A model generated the notes under the pieces. The model had not been told where the DNA came from. It searched no databases and saw only the letters and a list, made by a program, of their open reading frames with translations. The translations under genes were made by a program, and so were the position numbers. A stretch of DNA of 64,000 bases. Origin: Bacillus salipaludis (GTDB taxonomy: Bacteria > Bacillota > Bacilli > Bacillales_B > DSM-18226). Each line of letters begins with the position of its first letter. Within the stretch, counting starts at the first letter, position 1. This document shows positions 53,927 to 62,698 of this stretch, piece after piece. Location of the stretch: the NCBI RefSeq assembly GCF_004358205.1, contig NZ_SMYO01000017.1:1-64000 (forward strand), given 5' to 3'.

Positions 53927-55275
53927 TCCAATCCATCTAATAATTTTTGAATTTCATCATCTATTTCAATACCCTCAAAGTTATTTTCTATTACTGTTAA
54001 GGTAGGTTTCTTCTTACGTTTGTTTTTCTTTTGTTCCAAGTATTCTTGCTCTTGTTGTGCCATGCTTTCTAACATTTCATCGTGGGCTTTACGGTGGCTT
54101 TCTTCGTCAAAGTAATGCTCATAAACTTTAATCGTTTCTTCATCTTTCCACTTGATATATTTAATCATTTCATTTTTCTTTTGCTTTACCTCTGCTTCAG
54201 TTTTGGAAGTATTATAGATTTCACGCAACCTTGAAGTGACAAACCAATGTCTTGTTTTATGAGGATTTAGCTTAATTTCACATTCTTTCATCGCCTTATC
54301 CCAATGGTAATACCACGATTCATAAGTTAAAGGTGTTCCAAGTTCCGTAAGGAAAATTGGTGCTTCATCTGGTAAGGTAACAAAGTTACGTTGTAACTCG
54401 TCAAATTGCTTTCGATCTGTATTGATATATCGCATGAGTAACTTGACCGTATCTTTGCTAAATCGAAGAAACTTCACTCTTTTTCCATGACTACCTTTGT
54501 TGAATGTACTTGCTTCTTGAAATGATTTACGAGAACGATAATCTCCAATCGTTAATTCAATCACTTCGGATGCTCTTGCCCCTGTTTCAAAAAGCATACG
54601 AGCAATCACAACTTCTCTTAATGACCAATTTACTTTTTTTCCTGCTTGATAAACTTGATAGGGAAGGTGAATATCGCCTATGATTTCAGGTTGCCATTCT
54701 TCATTGATTAGTTTGAAATAAGAATCTGTTAACCTTCTATGTGGTGTAGCATCCTCTGTTCCTGCTTCTGAAGGCATACGAGGTTTGTCCTTTCTCACAC
54801 CTTCGGTATTACTTTTATAGTCATTTAAAATTGCATATGAATCTATAAGAGGATTGGAATACATATATTGCTTTAAATGAATTAGAGATTTATAGAATGA
54901 CTTTAATGCCGAAAGGAAACGATTAACTGTATTAGGACTTTTATTTGTTCGATTAACAAATCGAAAAGTATCTTTTTCTTTTACTTTACAAGCCATTTCA
55001 GTCATAAGGTAATCTTCAATACCTATTCGTATGATGTCAGGCGAGTCATTCCATTTAATACGTTTTCCTTGAAAGTTGCTAAATTGATCTAACCATGTGA
55101 AAAAAGGAAGAAGGCATTGGATATACGAAAGAGCAGAACTTTTACTAATCCTCCCAATACAATCATGATAATGCTCCGTTAACGGCAGAAAAGGGTGATT
55201 TTGTCGATCAAAAACTAATAATTCAAAACGACTTTCCACACCATCAGGACAATAATCATACCAATATTTAGACAT
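53923..55275 (-). CDS. tnpA: TnpA: tyrosine recombinase of a Tn554-type element
   Basis: This 450-residue integrase has an N-terminal core-binding domain and a catalytic domain with ETGARASEVIEL (first Arg), HKTRHWFVT (His-x-x-Arg) and the nucleophile in YEHYFDE. Tn554 TnpA is about 361 residues, so this one is longer. TnpA and TnpB act together in site-specific, RecA-independent transposition. The gene lies 26 bp downstream of the helix-turn-helix gene, and the set HTH-tnpA-tnpB-tnpC forms one operon. Confidence 0.9.
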   Translation of the reverse strand: MSKYWYDYCPDGVESRFELLVFDRQNHPFLPLTEHYHDCIGRISKSSALSYIQCLLPFFTWLDQFSNFQGKRIKWNDSPDIIRIGIEDYLMTEMACKVKEKDTFRFVNRTNKSPNTVNRFLSALKSFYKSLIHLKQYMYSNPLIDSYAILNDYKSNTEGVRKDKPRMPSEAGTEDATPHRRLTDSYFKLINEEWQPEIIGDIHLPYQVYQAGKKVNWSLREVVIARMLFETGARASEVIELTIGDYRSRKSFQEASTFNKGSHGKRVKFLRFSKDTVKLLMRYINTDRKQFDELQRNFVTLPDEAPIFLTELGTPLTYESWYYHWDKAMKECEIKLNPHKTRHWFVTSRLREIYNTSKTEAEVKQKKNEMIKYIKWKDEETIKVYEHYFDEESHRKAHDEMLESMAQQEQEYLEQKKNKRKKKPTLTVIENNFEGIEIDDEIQKLLDGLE

Positions 55276-55301
55276 GAGAATAACACCCTACTTTTACTAA
55301 G

Positions 55302-55850
55302 TTAATTTTCAAGCCAATTATAGAAAGGGATTTTTGACTGTTGGTTTTCTACTGTATTAAATTGTTCTTCATATTCATGTTGTGATAACTCATAAACCCT
55401 TTTGCTTTGCTTTCTTGGCATCTTTAAAGGAGTAGAAGTCGGACTCCAATTCTCACGAATTGCTTTACGAATAAACCCATCAGGGTTCTTTACCTTTGTT
55501 GCTGATTGCTGCATGATTAAAAGTATCTCTAAGGTCCTTTTAATTCCTACAACAGATAAAATAGATAAAATTTCATCAGTAGGAGAAGTAAGAGTAACAG
55601 CCTTATATGCTAATTTAACTAATTCCGTTTCATCAGACTTAGAATTTATTTCATCTACCTGTTGTTCTGTTTTGTTGATTGAGATAACATTATTTAGCTT
55701 TAATAAATCAGATTCAAGTATTCTCCAACCCTCTTTGTCGCTATTTCTATATGAGTTAGGTAATTTCCCTGCTCGAATCCAACGCTTAATTGTTTCTTCA
55801 TGTTTACCAGTGAGGTCAGCTACCTCTTTGACAGTGTATTCTTTCAACAC
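55302..55850 (-). CDS. HTH protein encoded at the head of the tnp operon
   Basis: The 182-residue protein begins with an excisionase-like winged helix (YTVKEVADLTGKHEETIKRW, then GWRILESDLL). The C-terminal half contains LLIMQQSATKVKNPDGFIRKAIRENWSPTS split over a DnaD/replication-initiator-like pattern. It is not one of the three classical Tn554 genes. It probably acts as a regulator or directionality factor for the element. AAAGGTGGTG precedes the start. It lies 97 bp from the right inverted end. Confidence 0.65.
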   Translation of the reverse strand: MLKEYTVKEVADLTGKHEETIKRWIRAGKLPNSYRNSDKEGWRILESDLLKLNNVISINKTEQQVDEINSKSDETELVKLAYKAVTLTSPTDEILSILSVVGIKRTLEILLIMQQSATKVKNPDGFIRKAIRENWSPTSTPLKMPRKQSKRVYELSQHEYEEQFNTVENQQSKIPFYNWLEN

Positions 55851-55946
55851 TTACACCACCTTTAAAAGAATATACGTTCCAGGAATATATGTTCCTATTT
55901 TATTTTACTACAAAATGTTGTTGTAGTTTCTATATTTTTCACTTCA

Positions 55947-55971
55947 TGTTGTAGTAGTAAATGAGGTCATT
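55947..55971 (-). mobile_element. Right inverted end of the Tn554-like element
   Basis: TGTTGTAGTAGTAAATGAGG then TCATT is the inverted match (24 of 25) of 48538-48562. Further CTACAACAACA-type subterminal repeats lie inside (near 55910-55935), as at the left end. The element would span about 7.4 kb. Confidence 0.55.
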
Positions 55972-55987
55972 CAAGAGGTCGATAAAC

Positions 55988-56034
55988 AAAAAAAGTACAC
56001 CACTATATATAAGAGATGTACTTTTTTTATATTA
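55988..56034. terminator. Hairpin beside the right end
   Basis: AAAAAAAGTACA and TGTACTTTTTTT form a 12-bp stem. It mirrors the hairpin at 48482-48529 beside the left end and could insulate the element. Confidence 0.6.
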
Positions 56035-56213
56035 TGTGTGACATTAAAGACAAGTTGTTATTATCATAATAAAAACATACATTCACTTGTCTTTAATTTT
56101 ACAGAGTATGAGATGGTTTTGTATTATACGAATCTAAGAAACTTATCAGCTATAAAAACGCCTTAATGCGTAATCGTTGCCTTCAGGTAACCAATGACTT
56201 AATAAAGAGTCTG

Positions 56214-56735
56214 TCATTCGTCATCATCATCAAATAAGTATTTTGAAGCAAAGCTGAGGGCTTCTTCTGATACTTCTTGATTTACTGTTTCTATTTCTGT
56301 ACTTTCATCCATTTTTATTTCTGATTTCTCTTCCGTTATTGCTTGTTGCCCAACTGTAGGTACAGGAACAACAGTTGCGGCATTTATTGGAGCACTCCCA
56401 AAATAAATAGGTGCATTTTGTAAAGCAGGAGTAATTGTCTTTGTTAATAAAAAATATGCTAAACTAGACATCATATCCTGAAATTCTTTGCTTGCCAGCG
56501 TTTTGCGTTGCTCTTCTGTTAAAAAAACAGGTAGTTGTAAGTGTAAAAAATGATTATCATTTACCTGTTTTCCTTCTGAAAACATATTGTTCCATAGGTC
56601 AATGATTTTAGAAGTAAATTCTCTACCGTGCTCTTCTTTTAGTTCATTTAACGTATCCAGCACAATATCTGGTGTAGTGTTTGGAAAGCGGATCGTAAAT
56701 AAAGACCCACCTTCGTATTTGGTTGATTTTTTCAT
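56214..56735 (-). CDS. parR: ParR-like partition adaptor
   Basis: AAAGGTGA before the ATG at 56735 gives 173 residues. The gene follows parM by 11 bp, and its ribosome binding site abuts the parM stop, the classical parMR arrangement. The N-terminal FTIRFPNTTPDIVLDTLNEL could be a strand plus helix for DNA binding. The C-terminus is acidic (SKYLFDDDDE), the expected filament-binding tail. ParR links ParM filaments to the centromere. A C-terminal relic of a homologue survives at 46938. Confidence 0.75.
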   Translation of the reverse strand: MKKSTKYEGGSLFTIRFPNTTPDIVLDTLNELKEEHGREFTSKIIDLWNNMFSEGKQVNDNHFLHLQLPVFLTEEQRKTLASKEFQDMMSSLAYFLLTKTITPALQNAPIYFGSAPINAATVVPVPTVGQQAITEEKSEIKMDESTEIETVNQEVSEEALSFASKYLFDDDDE

Positions 56736-56746
56736 AAAAATCACCT

Positions 56747-57868
56747 TTAGACTGAAACAATTTCAAGATTCTTATGTTTGGCATAAAGTTGTAGTGCTTT
56801 CCAGTACGCACGGGAGATCATCCATACCGATTCATCTGGATCTATAAATTCTAAAGGATAATTAATTTCTTTATTCAGTTCCAGAATATATTCTTTTAGA
56901 AGTGCAGAACCACCACCGATTAAAAATGCCTTTTCAAGCTCAGGGGCTGCTTCCCACGTATTTTCAATGTGTTTGAATTGTACTTTTGCTGCCTTTTCTA
57001 AGGTTGGAATAATTTCTTTTTCAGCAGAAACTTTTCGCCCTTTCACTAATACCATTTTGTCATTTTTAATCACATCTAAAACATGCTGCAAGCTTGGTAG
57101 TTTTACTTTATGTGTCTTATCAATCGCTTCTAGGATTTCTTGTAGGTATTTTAATGTACCCTCGTCTATTCCTTGGCTTGCCTTATTATGAATTTCTCCG
57201 TCAGCTTTAAATACGGCTGTGTCAGTTGAGACACCACCAATGTCATTAATCATGATGCATTTGTTGTTTAAATATCCATTCCGAGTTTGTAAGGAATCAT
57301 CAGTTGTTAAGTCTAAAAATGCTGCATACCCTTCCCCGTTAACTAAAACATCTGAAAATGTAATTTTTACGGATTTCCCTTGTAACTTAGGAGTCTGTAA
57401 AAATGTTACTACATGCTCCTTTCCCATTAAACGTTGTTTGAGTACTTTTTTCTTTTTGTCCTTCACTTCGTCAAGTGGTAACCCTGTGCTTAATAGAAAA
57501 TTCGCTTTATATTCACCGTTCATAGAAGGAAAATGTTTCACAGCATCGATAGCTAGTGCTGTTAATAGCACGACAAGTGATTGATCACTCTCAGCCTTGA
57601 TAGAGCGGATTCCCATACGATCATTGTGATCATAGCCAGTTGCGAGATTACCAACGACATAAATGCCCGTTTCATTTGATAAAGAAGGAGAAGCAATTTT
57701 TACATGTAAGCCGTTCAATGTATCTTTCTCTAATTCTATAATTTTACGATCCTCTTCTTCTTTGGCCACTACATTAGGTATGTATAACCTTTCATCAAAT
57801 CCACCGAACATCCCTTTCAATGCATCGTTTCCGATATCAACACTAGCAAATCGAGCGGTTATTTTCAT
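56747..57868 (-). CDS. parM: ParM/StbA-type actin-like plasmid segregation ATPase
   Basis: ParM polymerises into filaments that push plasmid copies apart. The 373-residue protein has the actin-fold motifs: phosphate-1 SVDIGNDALK, phosphate-2 MINDIGGVSTDTAV, and the adenosine loop FLIGGGSALLKEY. Length fits Gram-positive ParM/Alp7A-type actins. GGAGGGATATAA precedes the ATG. The upstream 246-bp repeats are the obvious candidate for the parC centromere. This is a strong plasmid marker. Confidence 0.92.
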   Translation of the reverse strand: MKITARFASVDIGNDALKGMFGGFDERLYIPNVVAKEEEDRKIIELEKDTLNGLHVKIASPSLSNETGIYVVGNLATGYDHNDRMGIRSIKAESDQSLVVLLTALAIDAVKHFPSMNGEYKANFLLSTGLPLDEVKDKKKKVLKQRLMGKEHVVTFLQTPKLQGKSVKITFSDVLVNGEGYAAFLDLTTDDSLQTRNGYLNNKCIMINDIGGVSTDTAVFKADGEIHNKASQGIDEGTLKYLQEILEAIDKTHKVKLPSLQHVLDVIKNDKMVLVKGRKVSAEKEIIPTLEKAAKVQFKHIENTWEAAPELEKAFLIGGGSALLKEYILELNKEINYPLEFIDPDESVWMISRAYWKALQLYAKHKNLEIVSV

Positions 57869-58130
57869 TTATATCCCTCCGAAAGTAATATTTACCATTT
57901 GATAACATTGTATAATAAAATGTATAACAAAATCAATAACATGTCGGGAAAATGTTTTACATATGTATAACTTAAGTGATAATAAATTTAATTTACATGC
58001 TTTTAATCTGTTATATATATTGTTTAACATTTAATAAAAAACTTTTGTTTTTTATTTATTTATCAAGATTTTTTTCGGGATTTGTTAAACATAATTGAAA
58101 GTAAAGTATAACAAAGAAAAATTCAACAAC
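57869..58130. other. AT-rich region upstream of parM
   Basis: Very AT-rich sequence with no gene. It probably contains the parMR promoter. TATAACA-type short repeats are visible (57911-58020), and it runs into the 246-bp repeats. Confidence 0.4.
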
Positions 58131-58868
58131 CCTATTTGTCAAAATCACGATTGTTGGTAATAAGTATAGAATGTTGATAATTCAAGTTTTACAGATGGTA
58201 TGAACTAAAAAAGCACGCAAATCAGATGAAAAAATCCGTACTATCATTACTGTATCAAGCCGTTTGATAAGGTATTATACAGCTAGAAATGTTTGTATTA
58301 TTCATGTTTTACGATTGGTTGTTATGTGATATTAATAGTTGGTTGATACCCTATCATAGGAGCCTATCACTAACACCCCATTAGTCAAAATCACAATTTA
58401 TTGGTAATAAGTACAGAATGTTGATAATTAAAGTTTTACGGATGGTATGATCTAAAAAAGGACACAAATCAGATGAAAAATCCGTACTATCATTACTGTA
58501 TCAAGCCGTTTGATAAGGTATTATACAGCTAGAAATGTATATATTGTTCATGTTTTACAATTGATTATTATGTAATATTAATAGTCGGTTGATACCCTAT
58601 CATAGGAGCCTATCACTAACACCCCATTAGTCAAAATCACGACTTATTGGTAATAAGTACAGAATGTTGATAATTAAAGTTTCACAGATGGTATGTTCTA
58701 AAAATGCACCAAATTAGATAAAAAAATCTGTACTATCATTACTATATCAGGCTCTTTGATATGGTATTATACAACTAGAAATGTATATATTGTTCATGTT
58801 TTACCATTGATTATTATGTGATATTAATAGTTGGCCGATACCCTATAATAGGGTCCTATCACTAAAAG
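58131..58868. repeat. Three tandem 246-bp repeats, candidate parC centromere or operator
   Basis: The units start at 58131, 58377 and 58623 with exact 246-bp spacing. Each contains TTTGATAaGGTATTATAC and a palindromic box CCTATCATAGG (58350, 58596) or CCCTATAATAGGG (58841). The third unit abuts the ribosome binding site of the MerR-like gene. A partial fourth copy lies beyond that gene at 59756. The position upstream of parM suggests a centromere; the last box suggests autoregulation by the MerR-like protein. Confidence 0.85.
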
Positions 58869-58879
58869 GAGGTGTTATT

Positions 58880-59713
58880 TTGGCTGAGATTTTAGACAGA
58901 GAATGGTTGACTGTTTCGCAAGTTTCTAAAGAAACCGGTGTCGATGTTCAAAGGGTGCGCAGGATGGTTGATAACAATCTTGTTGGTATGAAAGATTCAA
59001 AGACCAATGTCCGATTCATCCGGACCGATGAAATCGAGAATGTAAAAAAGATTGCTGAATTTATGGATTCTACGCCAAGCAGCACGTATGAACAGGCTAA
59101 AGAAATTCTTTTAAAAGATGAGCTTTTAGAAAATCACAAAAAAGAAGAAGAAATAAAGACCACGGAAGTTGCTTTTCAGAATACCATTATGCAGGCACTT
59201 CCGTCTGTAATCGAAATGGTTACAGAACAGGTGACGGATCGTTTAACGGACCGTGTATTAGATAGGGTGGAAGAGCGCTTTGCAAACATTGAGAAGGGGC
59301 TATTAGAGGCTCTTACAGGATTTCAAGACCATTTATCAGAGGAGAATTTAAGGTATCAGCAACTATTAGAGTCTAACAAGGCTCAGGATCAACAAAAGAT
59401 AAAACAGCAGCATGATTTATTAGAAAAACAATCAGCTTCATTAGAGAATTTATCGAAAAAAATGGATAACTTTACGGACTATCAAAGGACGAAAGAGGAT
59501 GAAGCTGATGATAAACAAAAGGTCATTTTAGAACAAGCAGCAGCTTTAGATAAATTAACAAGGCAAGTGGAACAGTTGCAGCAAGAAAAAGTAGAGGAAC
59601 AAAAACAAAAAGAAATGATCAATGAACAACAAGAATTATTGAAACAACTAACTAAGCAGATTGAAGAATTAAAAGAGCAGCCGAAAAGAAAGAAATTGTT
59701 CGGTTTGTTTTAA
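58880..59713 (+). CDS. MerR-type HTH protein with long coiled coil and amphipathic C-terminus
   Basis: AAAGGAGGTG sits 5 nt before a TTG start. The 277-residue protein has a MerR-like helix-turn-helix (LTVSQVSKETGVDVQRVRRM, residues 11-30) and then an about 170-residue coiled coil. Its end (PKRKKLFGLF) could be a short membrane-binding amphipathic helix, a layout like RacA. It lies within the repeat array and may bind the CCTATCATAGG boxes to organise plasmid DNA or a segregation complex. The DNA-binding domain is clear; membrane targeting is inferred. Confidence 0.75.
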   Translation: MAEILDREWLTVSQVSKETGVDVQRVRRMVDNNLVGMKDSKTNVRFIRTDEIENVKKIAEFMDSTPSSTYEQAKEILLKDELLENHKKEEEIKTTEVAFQNTIMQALPSVIEMVTEQVTDRLTDRVLDRVEERFANIEKGLLEALTGFQDHLSEENLRYQQLLESNKAQDQQKIKQQHDLLEKQSASLENLSKKMDNFTDYQRTKEDEADDKQKVILEQAAALDKLTRQVEQLQQEKVEEQKQKEMINEQQELLKQLTKQIEELKEQPKRKKLFGLF

Positions 59714-59721
59714 AAAGAAGG

Positions 59722-59760
59722 AAAGGGCCTAGGCTCTTTTGTTTCCATGCCTGGCCCTTT
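59722..59760 (+). terminator. Terminator after the MerR-like gene
   Basis: AAAGGGCC...AGGC pairs with GCCT...GGCCCTTT across a T-rich loop. Confidence 0.6.
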
Positions 59761-59853
59761 GATACGGTATCATACAGAAATAGTTCGAAATTATGTTTAA
59801 CTATTACATAGTATTGATAGTCAACAGATACCCTATCACAGGGTCCTATCACA
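59756..59853. repeat. Partial fourth copy of the 246-bp repeat
   Basis: TGATACGGTATCA (59760-59772, perfect palindrome) and ACCCTATCACAGGGTCCTAT match the second half of the repeat unit. The MerR-like gene is therefore flanked by copies on both sides. Confidence 0.75.
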
Positions 59854-59927
59854 CAATTTGTATGAAAATTGTAATGCATTATTAAACCCATCATGTATTA
59901 TGAGAGGGGGAGGGGAGTTATTAATTT

Positions 59928-61778
59928 TTAAACGCTAATTAAAATTTTTTCTTTAAGCCAATTTAGCATTTTTTCATCATTTTTATTGTTTTGACGCTTA
60001 TTTTCTTTCCTTAGGTACCGTGATAGAGTAGTATGGGCAACCCCAATTTCTTCAGCTGCTTGTCGGATACTTATATTTAAATGATTAATCATATGATCCA
60101 TCGCTTCGGGTGATAATTTAATTTCTTCTTTTACATCAAAATTAAAAGCTTGTTGTTCAATTTTGAGGGTTTTCATTTGCTCATTAATTTTATGGTTGCT
60201 TGTTTTTAGTGGTTTTTCAATCACTTCAGTTTCTATTGTTGGAGCTGTTACTCCCAGTAAAGACTTTGAACTGTTAACTGGTCTTTCCGTTCTTAACACA
60301 TTATTTTCTGGACTTATTTGGTGCAATTTTTCTAAGATGGTTTGTTCAAGCATCGCCTGAGAGGGGAGTGCCACATGCTTTTTGTACCCTTCAAGCAAGT
60401 TGTCTGTTGGATAAATAATAATGCTATAGTTAATCCAGTTTTTATACCAGCCTTTTTTGCCTACTACAGATTCATCGAAGTGTTCTTTATAGCCCCAATT
60501 TTTTATGACGCCGTCTGTTTTAAAATCGTCCAATACGTTTTCTAACTTATCTTTTTTGTCACTCCAATTGTACCTTATAGGTATATCCATCTCTTTTAAT
60601 AATGTTGCTACTTTAAAAGGTTGAGTCAACTTTGATTTGAGACGGATTCGCATCTTCCATTGTCGGTCAATGTATCGTAGCAGCCGTTTATGTTCTTTTT
60701 GTGTTTGATGGCTATATTGAAAAACCTTTGTATGTAACAAACCAATCATTTGGCTAGAGGCATTAATTAAAGGCGTGAGTATGTCTGTTGGTTTAATTTG
60801 TAACGCATAAATCCCTTGTGCTTCACCTGTATTCCTATCGTAGGCCACACGAAGAGCACCGATATCGAACATTCGCTTAAAATCTTGGAAATCGTACTGT
60901 TTATCCTCTTGAGTAATAACCTTCCCATCGCTTAATGACACCCACATACTTGATAAAGCCACAACCCTTTTCATAATATTAAAACGATCTCGTTCTCGAA
61001 TTATTAACTCTTTTGAATCTTCCTCAGAGTCTTGAGTTTGTCTTAACCGTAAAGCGTCATTACTATGAAATTCAATATATCCTTCACTGTTTTTAGGGGA
61101 TACTAGCCATAGATAAGTAATTAAATCAAACACATCAGCTGTCCATTCATCCAAAGCATTATAAGCTGAATCTACTAACCTCATCCAAAGATCTTCTTGA
61201 TCTTCTTTTAATGAAATGTGCGTTGTTTGAGTGGGACGGAGTTCGGCCATTCCTCTAAAGTTGCCTTTATTATCAATTAGATCAGCAGCCAATTGTCCCA
61301 CACCTCTTTCTTTAAATTCTTTCTTTTTTGAGACGATATTCCGTATCATGTGGTAATCATTATCCATACTGGTCAGTAAATAATCTTGCTCGATGGTTTG
61401 GTTAATTGTTTTTTCGTTAAAACTTAAATTAACTTCTTCAGGAAATTCATTATATAAATAACTTGATACGGTAGTAATAATGGTTTCCCAATATCTTAGA
61501 ACGGCTTCTTTAATCATGTATTTAGTAATATGCTTTTGAAAATATAACCCTTCTGTAAGGAAAAAATATAATGCCTTAAAACTCGGACTCATTCCGTTTG
61601 GAGGATATTGGTTCCTGATTTCATCCTCAGTCATCTGATAGGCTTCTTTGCACCATTTTTTTATTATATTTGGGCGTTCTATAAATAGATGTTTTGTTTC
61701 TTCAAAAATAGCAATTTTCAATAACTGATACGGCAATATTAATTGATCTTCAATTTCGGAATAATTGACTGTAAACAA
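59928..61778 (-). CDS. Large putative plasmid replication protein with C-terminal HTH
   Basis: The frame opens with GTG at 61796, but GGAGGAGGT just before a TTG at 61778 gives 616 residues. The central and C-terminal regions contain winged-helix-like stretches (RFNIMKRVVALSSMWVSLSD) and a final helix-turn-helix (ISIRQAAEEIGVAHTTLSRYL). It follows a small CopG-type gene and lies between the 246-bp repeats and the iterons, the usual place of replication initiators. I do not recognise a named Rep family, so the role is inferred from position. Confidence 0.5.
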   Translation of the reverse strand: MFTVNYSEIEDQLILPYQLLKIAIFEETKHLFIERPNIIKKWCKEAYQMTEDEIRNQYPPNGMSPSFKALYFFLTEGLYFQKHITKYMIKEAVLRYWETIITTVSSYLYNEFPEEVNLSFNEKTINQTIEQDYLLTSMDNDYHMIRNIVSKKKEFKERGVGQLAADLIDNKGNFRGMAELRPTQTTHISLKEDQEDLWMRLVDSAYNALDEWTADVFDLITYLWLVSPKNSEGYIEFHSNDALRLRQTQDSEEDSKELIIRERDRFNIMKRVVALSSMWVSLSDGKVITQEDKQYDFQDFKRMFDIGALRVAYDRNTGEAQGIYALQIKPTDILTPLINASSQMIGLLHTKVFQYSHQTQKEHKRLLRYIDRQWKMRIRLKSKLTQPFKVATLLKEMDIPIRYNWSDKKDKLENVLDDFKTDGVIKNWGYKEHFDESVVGKKGWYKNWINYSIIIYPTDNLLEGYKKHVALPSQAMLEQTILEKLHQISPENNVLRTERPVNSSKSLLGVTAPTIETEVIEKPLKTSNHKINEQMKTLKIEQQAFNFDVKEEIKLSPEAMDHMINHLNISIRQAAEEIGVAHTTLSRYLRKENKRQNNKNDEKMLNWLKEKILISV

Positions 61779-61813
61779 ATTTGCTACCTCCTCCACCTTT
61801 TAATTGTTCTTTT

Positions 61814-61984
61814 CTAATGGCCAGAAGGGGGGATAGTATTATGTTTTTGAATCAAATCTTTGACAGCCTCATCTAACAGGCGAGACATAGGGATACGAGT
61901 AACATTAGAAAGTTCTTTTAGTTTTTCTAATAAATTTGTATCAAGAGTATTACCAATTCTTGTTCTGGTTTTTAAATCGCTCAT
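61814..61984 (-). CDS. CopG-type ribbon-helix-helix regulator
   Basis: AAAGGAGTGCTATGAT before the ATG at 61984 gives 56 residues. RTRIGNTLDTNLLEKLKELS followed by IPMSRLLDEAVKDLI is a textbook ribbon-helix-helix. It precedes the large Rep-like gene in the same direction and probably controls its expression and so copy number. Confidence 0.8.
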   Translation of the reverse strand: MSDLKTRTRIGNTLDTNLLEKLKELSNVTRIPMSRLLDEAVKDLIQKHNTIPPSGH

Positions 61985-62058
61985 ATCATAGCACTCCTTT
62001 AAAAAAATTACGTACATAAACTTATATAAGTTTATAGTAAACTATTTAAAATAAATAT

Positions 62059-62557
62059 GCACCACTAATTTGCACCACCCCGTCCAACCTGTGCCAAATA
62101 ATCATCTAAAAATGCACCACTATAAGATTTTTACGTCCAATCCGTGTGAAAAAAGGTAGTATTTTCCTACACGGAATTACATTACATGACATTCCGTCCA
62201 ACCCGTGTGTCAAAAAAATATTGATATATCAACGTTTTGAATGTCCATTCAAAATAAATATGGAGAAAATGCACCACGAATTTGGGACACCTCGTCCAAC
62301 CCGTGTATCAAAAATGCACCACTCATCTGCACCATTTCGTCCAACCCGTGTAGAAAAAGTTTATAATTGGTAACCAAAAAGCATTAATAAATCAATGTTT
62401 ACAAGTACTTGATTACAATAGACTTGTACGGAAAAAGTGGTGCATTTTCATGTTTTTTGGTGCATTTTTTCGTCCAACCCGTGTAACAAAAAAATTTCCA
62501 ACTTTTTTTCAATCCCTTGGGGCTCTAAGCCTTAAGGGGCTTTTTTTTTTTGGTGCA
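62059..62557. other. Iteron-type replication origin
   Basis: Six direct copies of CGTCCAACCCGTGT start at 62081, 62134, 62195, 62293, 62338 and 62471 (the first two with one or two changes). TGCACCAC boxes are interleaved at 62059, 62071, 62113, 62270, 62315 and 62328. Inverted copies lie at 62437, 62457 and 62552. The flanking sequence is AT-rich. Two interleaved motif types suggest two binding proteins, or one protein and its regulator. The array lies directly upstream of the primase/initiator gene. Confidence 0.85.
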
Positions 62558-62698
62558 TTTCTCTTAGAGAGCGCCCGTTTTGAAATTTCGAGTTTTGTAT
62601 ACTTAATTCAACAAAAAGTTCCATGAGAGAAATGGAAATCGGTGCAATTAATGGTGGCAATAGATTAAGAGAGTTTGCAATAAAGAAGGTGTGAATAC

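Noticed and set aside
58131..58868. Possible CRISPR or satellite expansion
   Set aside because: Units of 246 bp with no unique spacers, placed between parM and a DNA-binding gene, fit a centromere or operator array better.
62059..62557. Possible CRISPR array
   Set aside because: The repeats are 8-14 bases with irregular spacing and are partly inverted. They fit iterons, and no cas genes are present.
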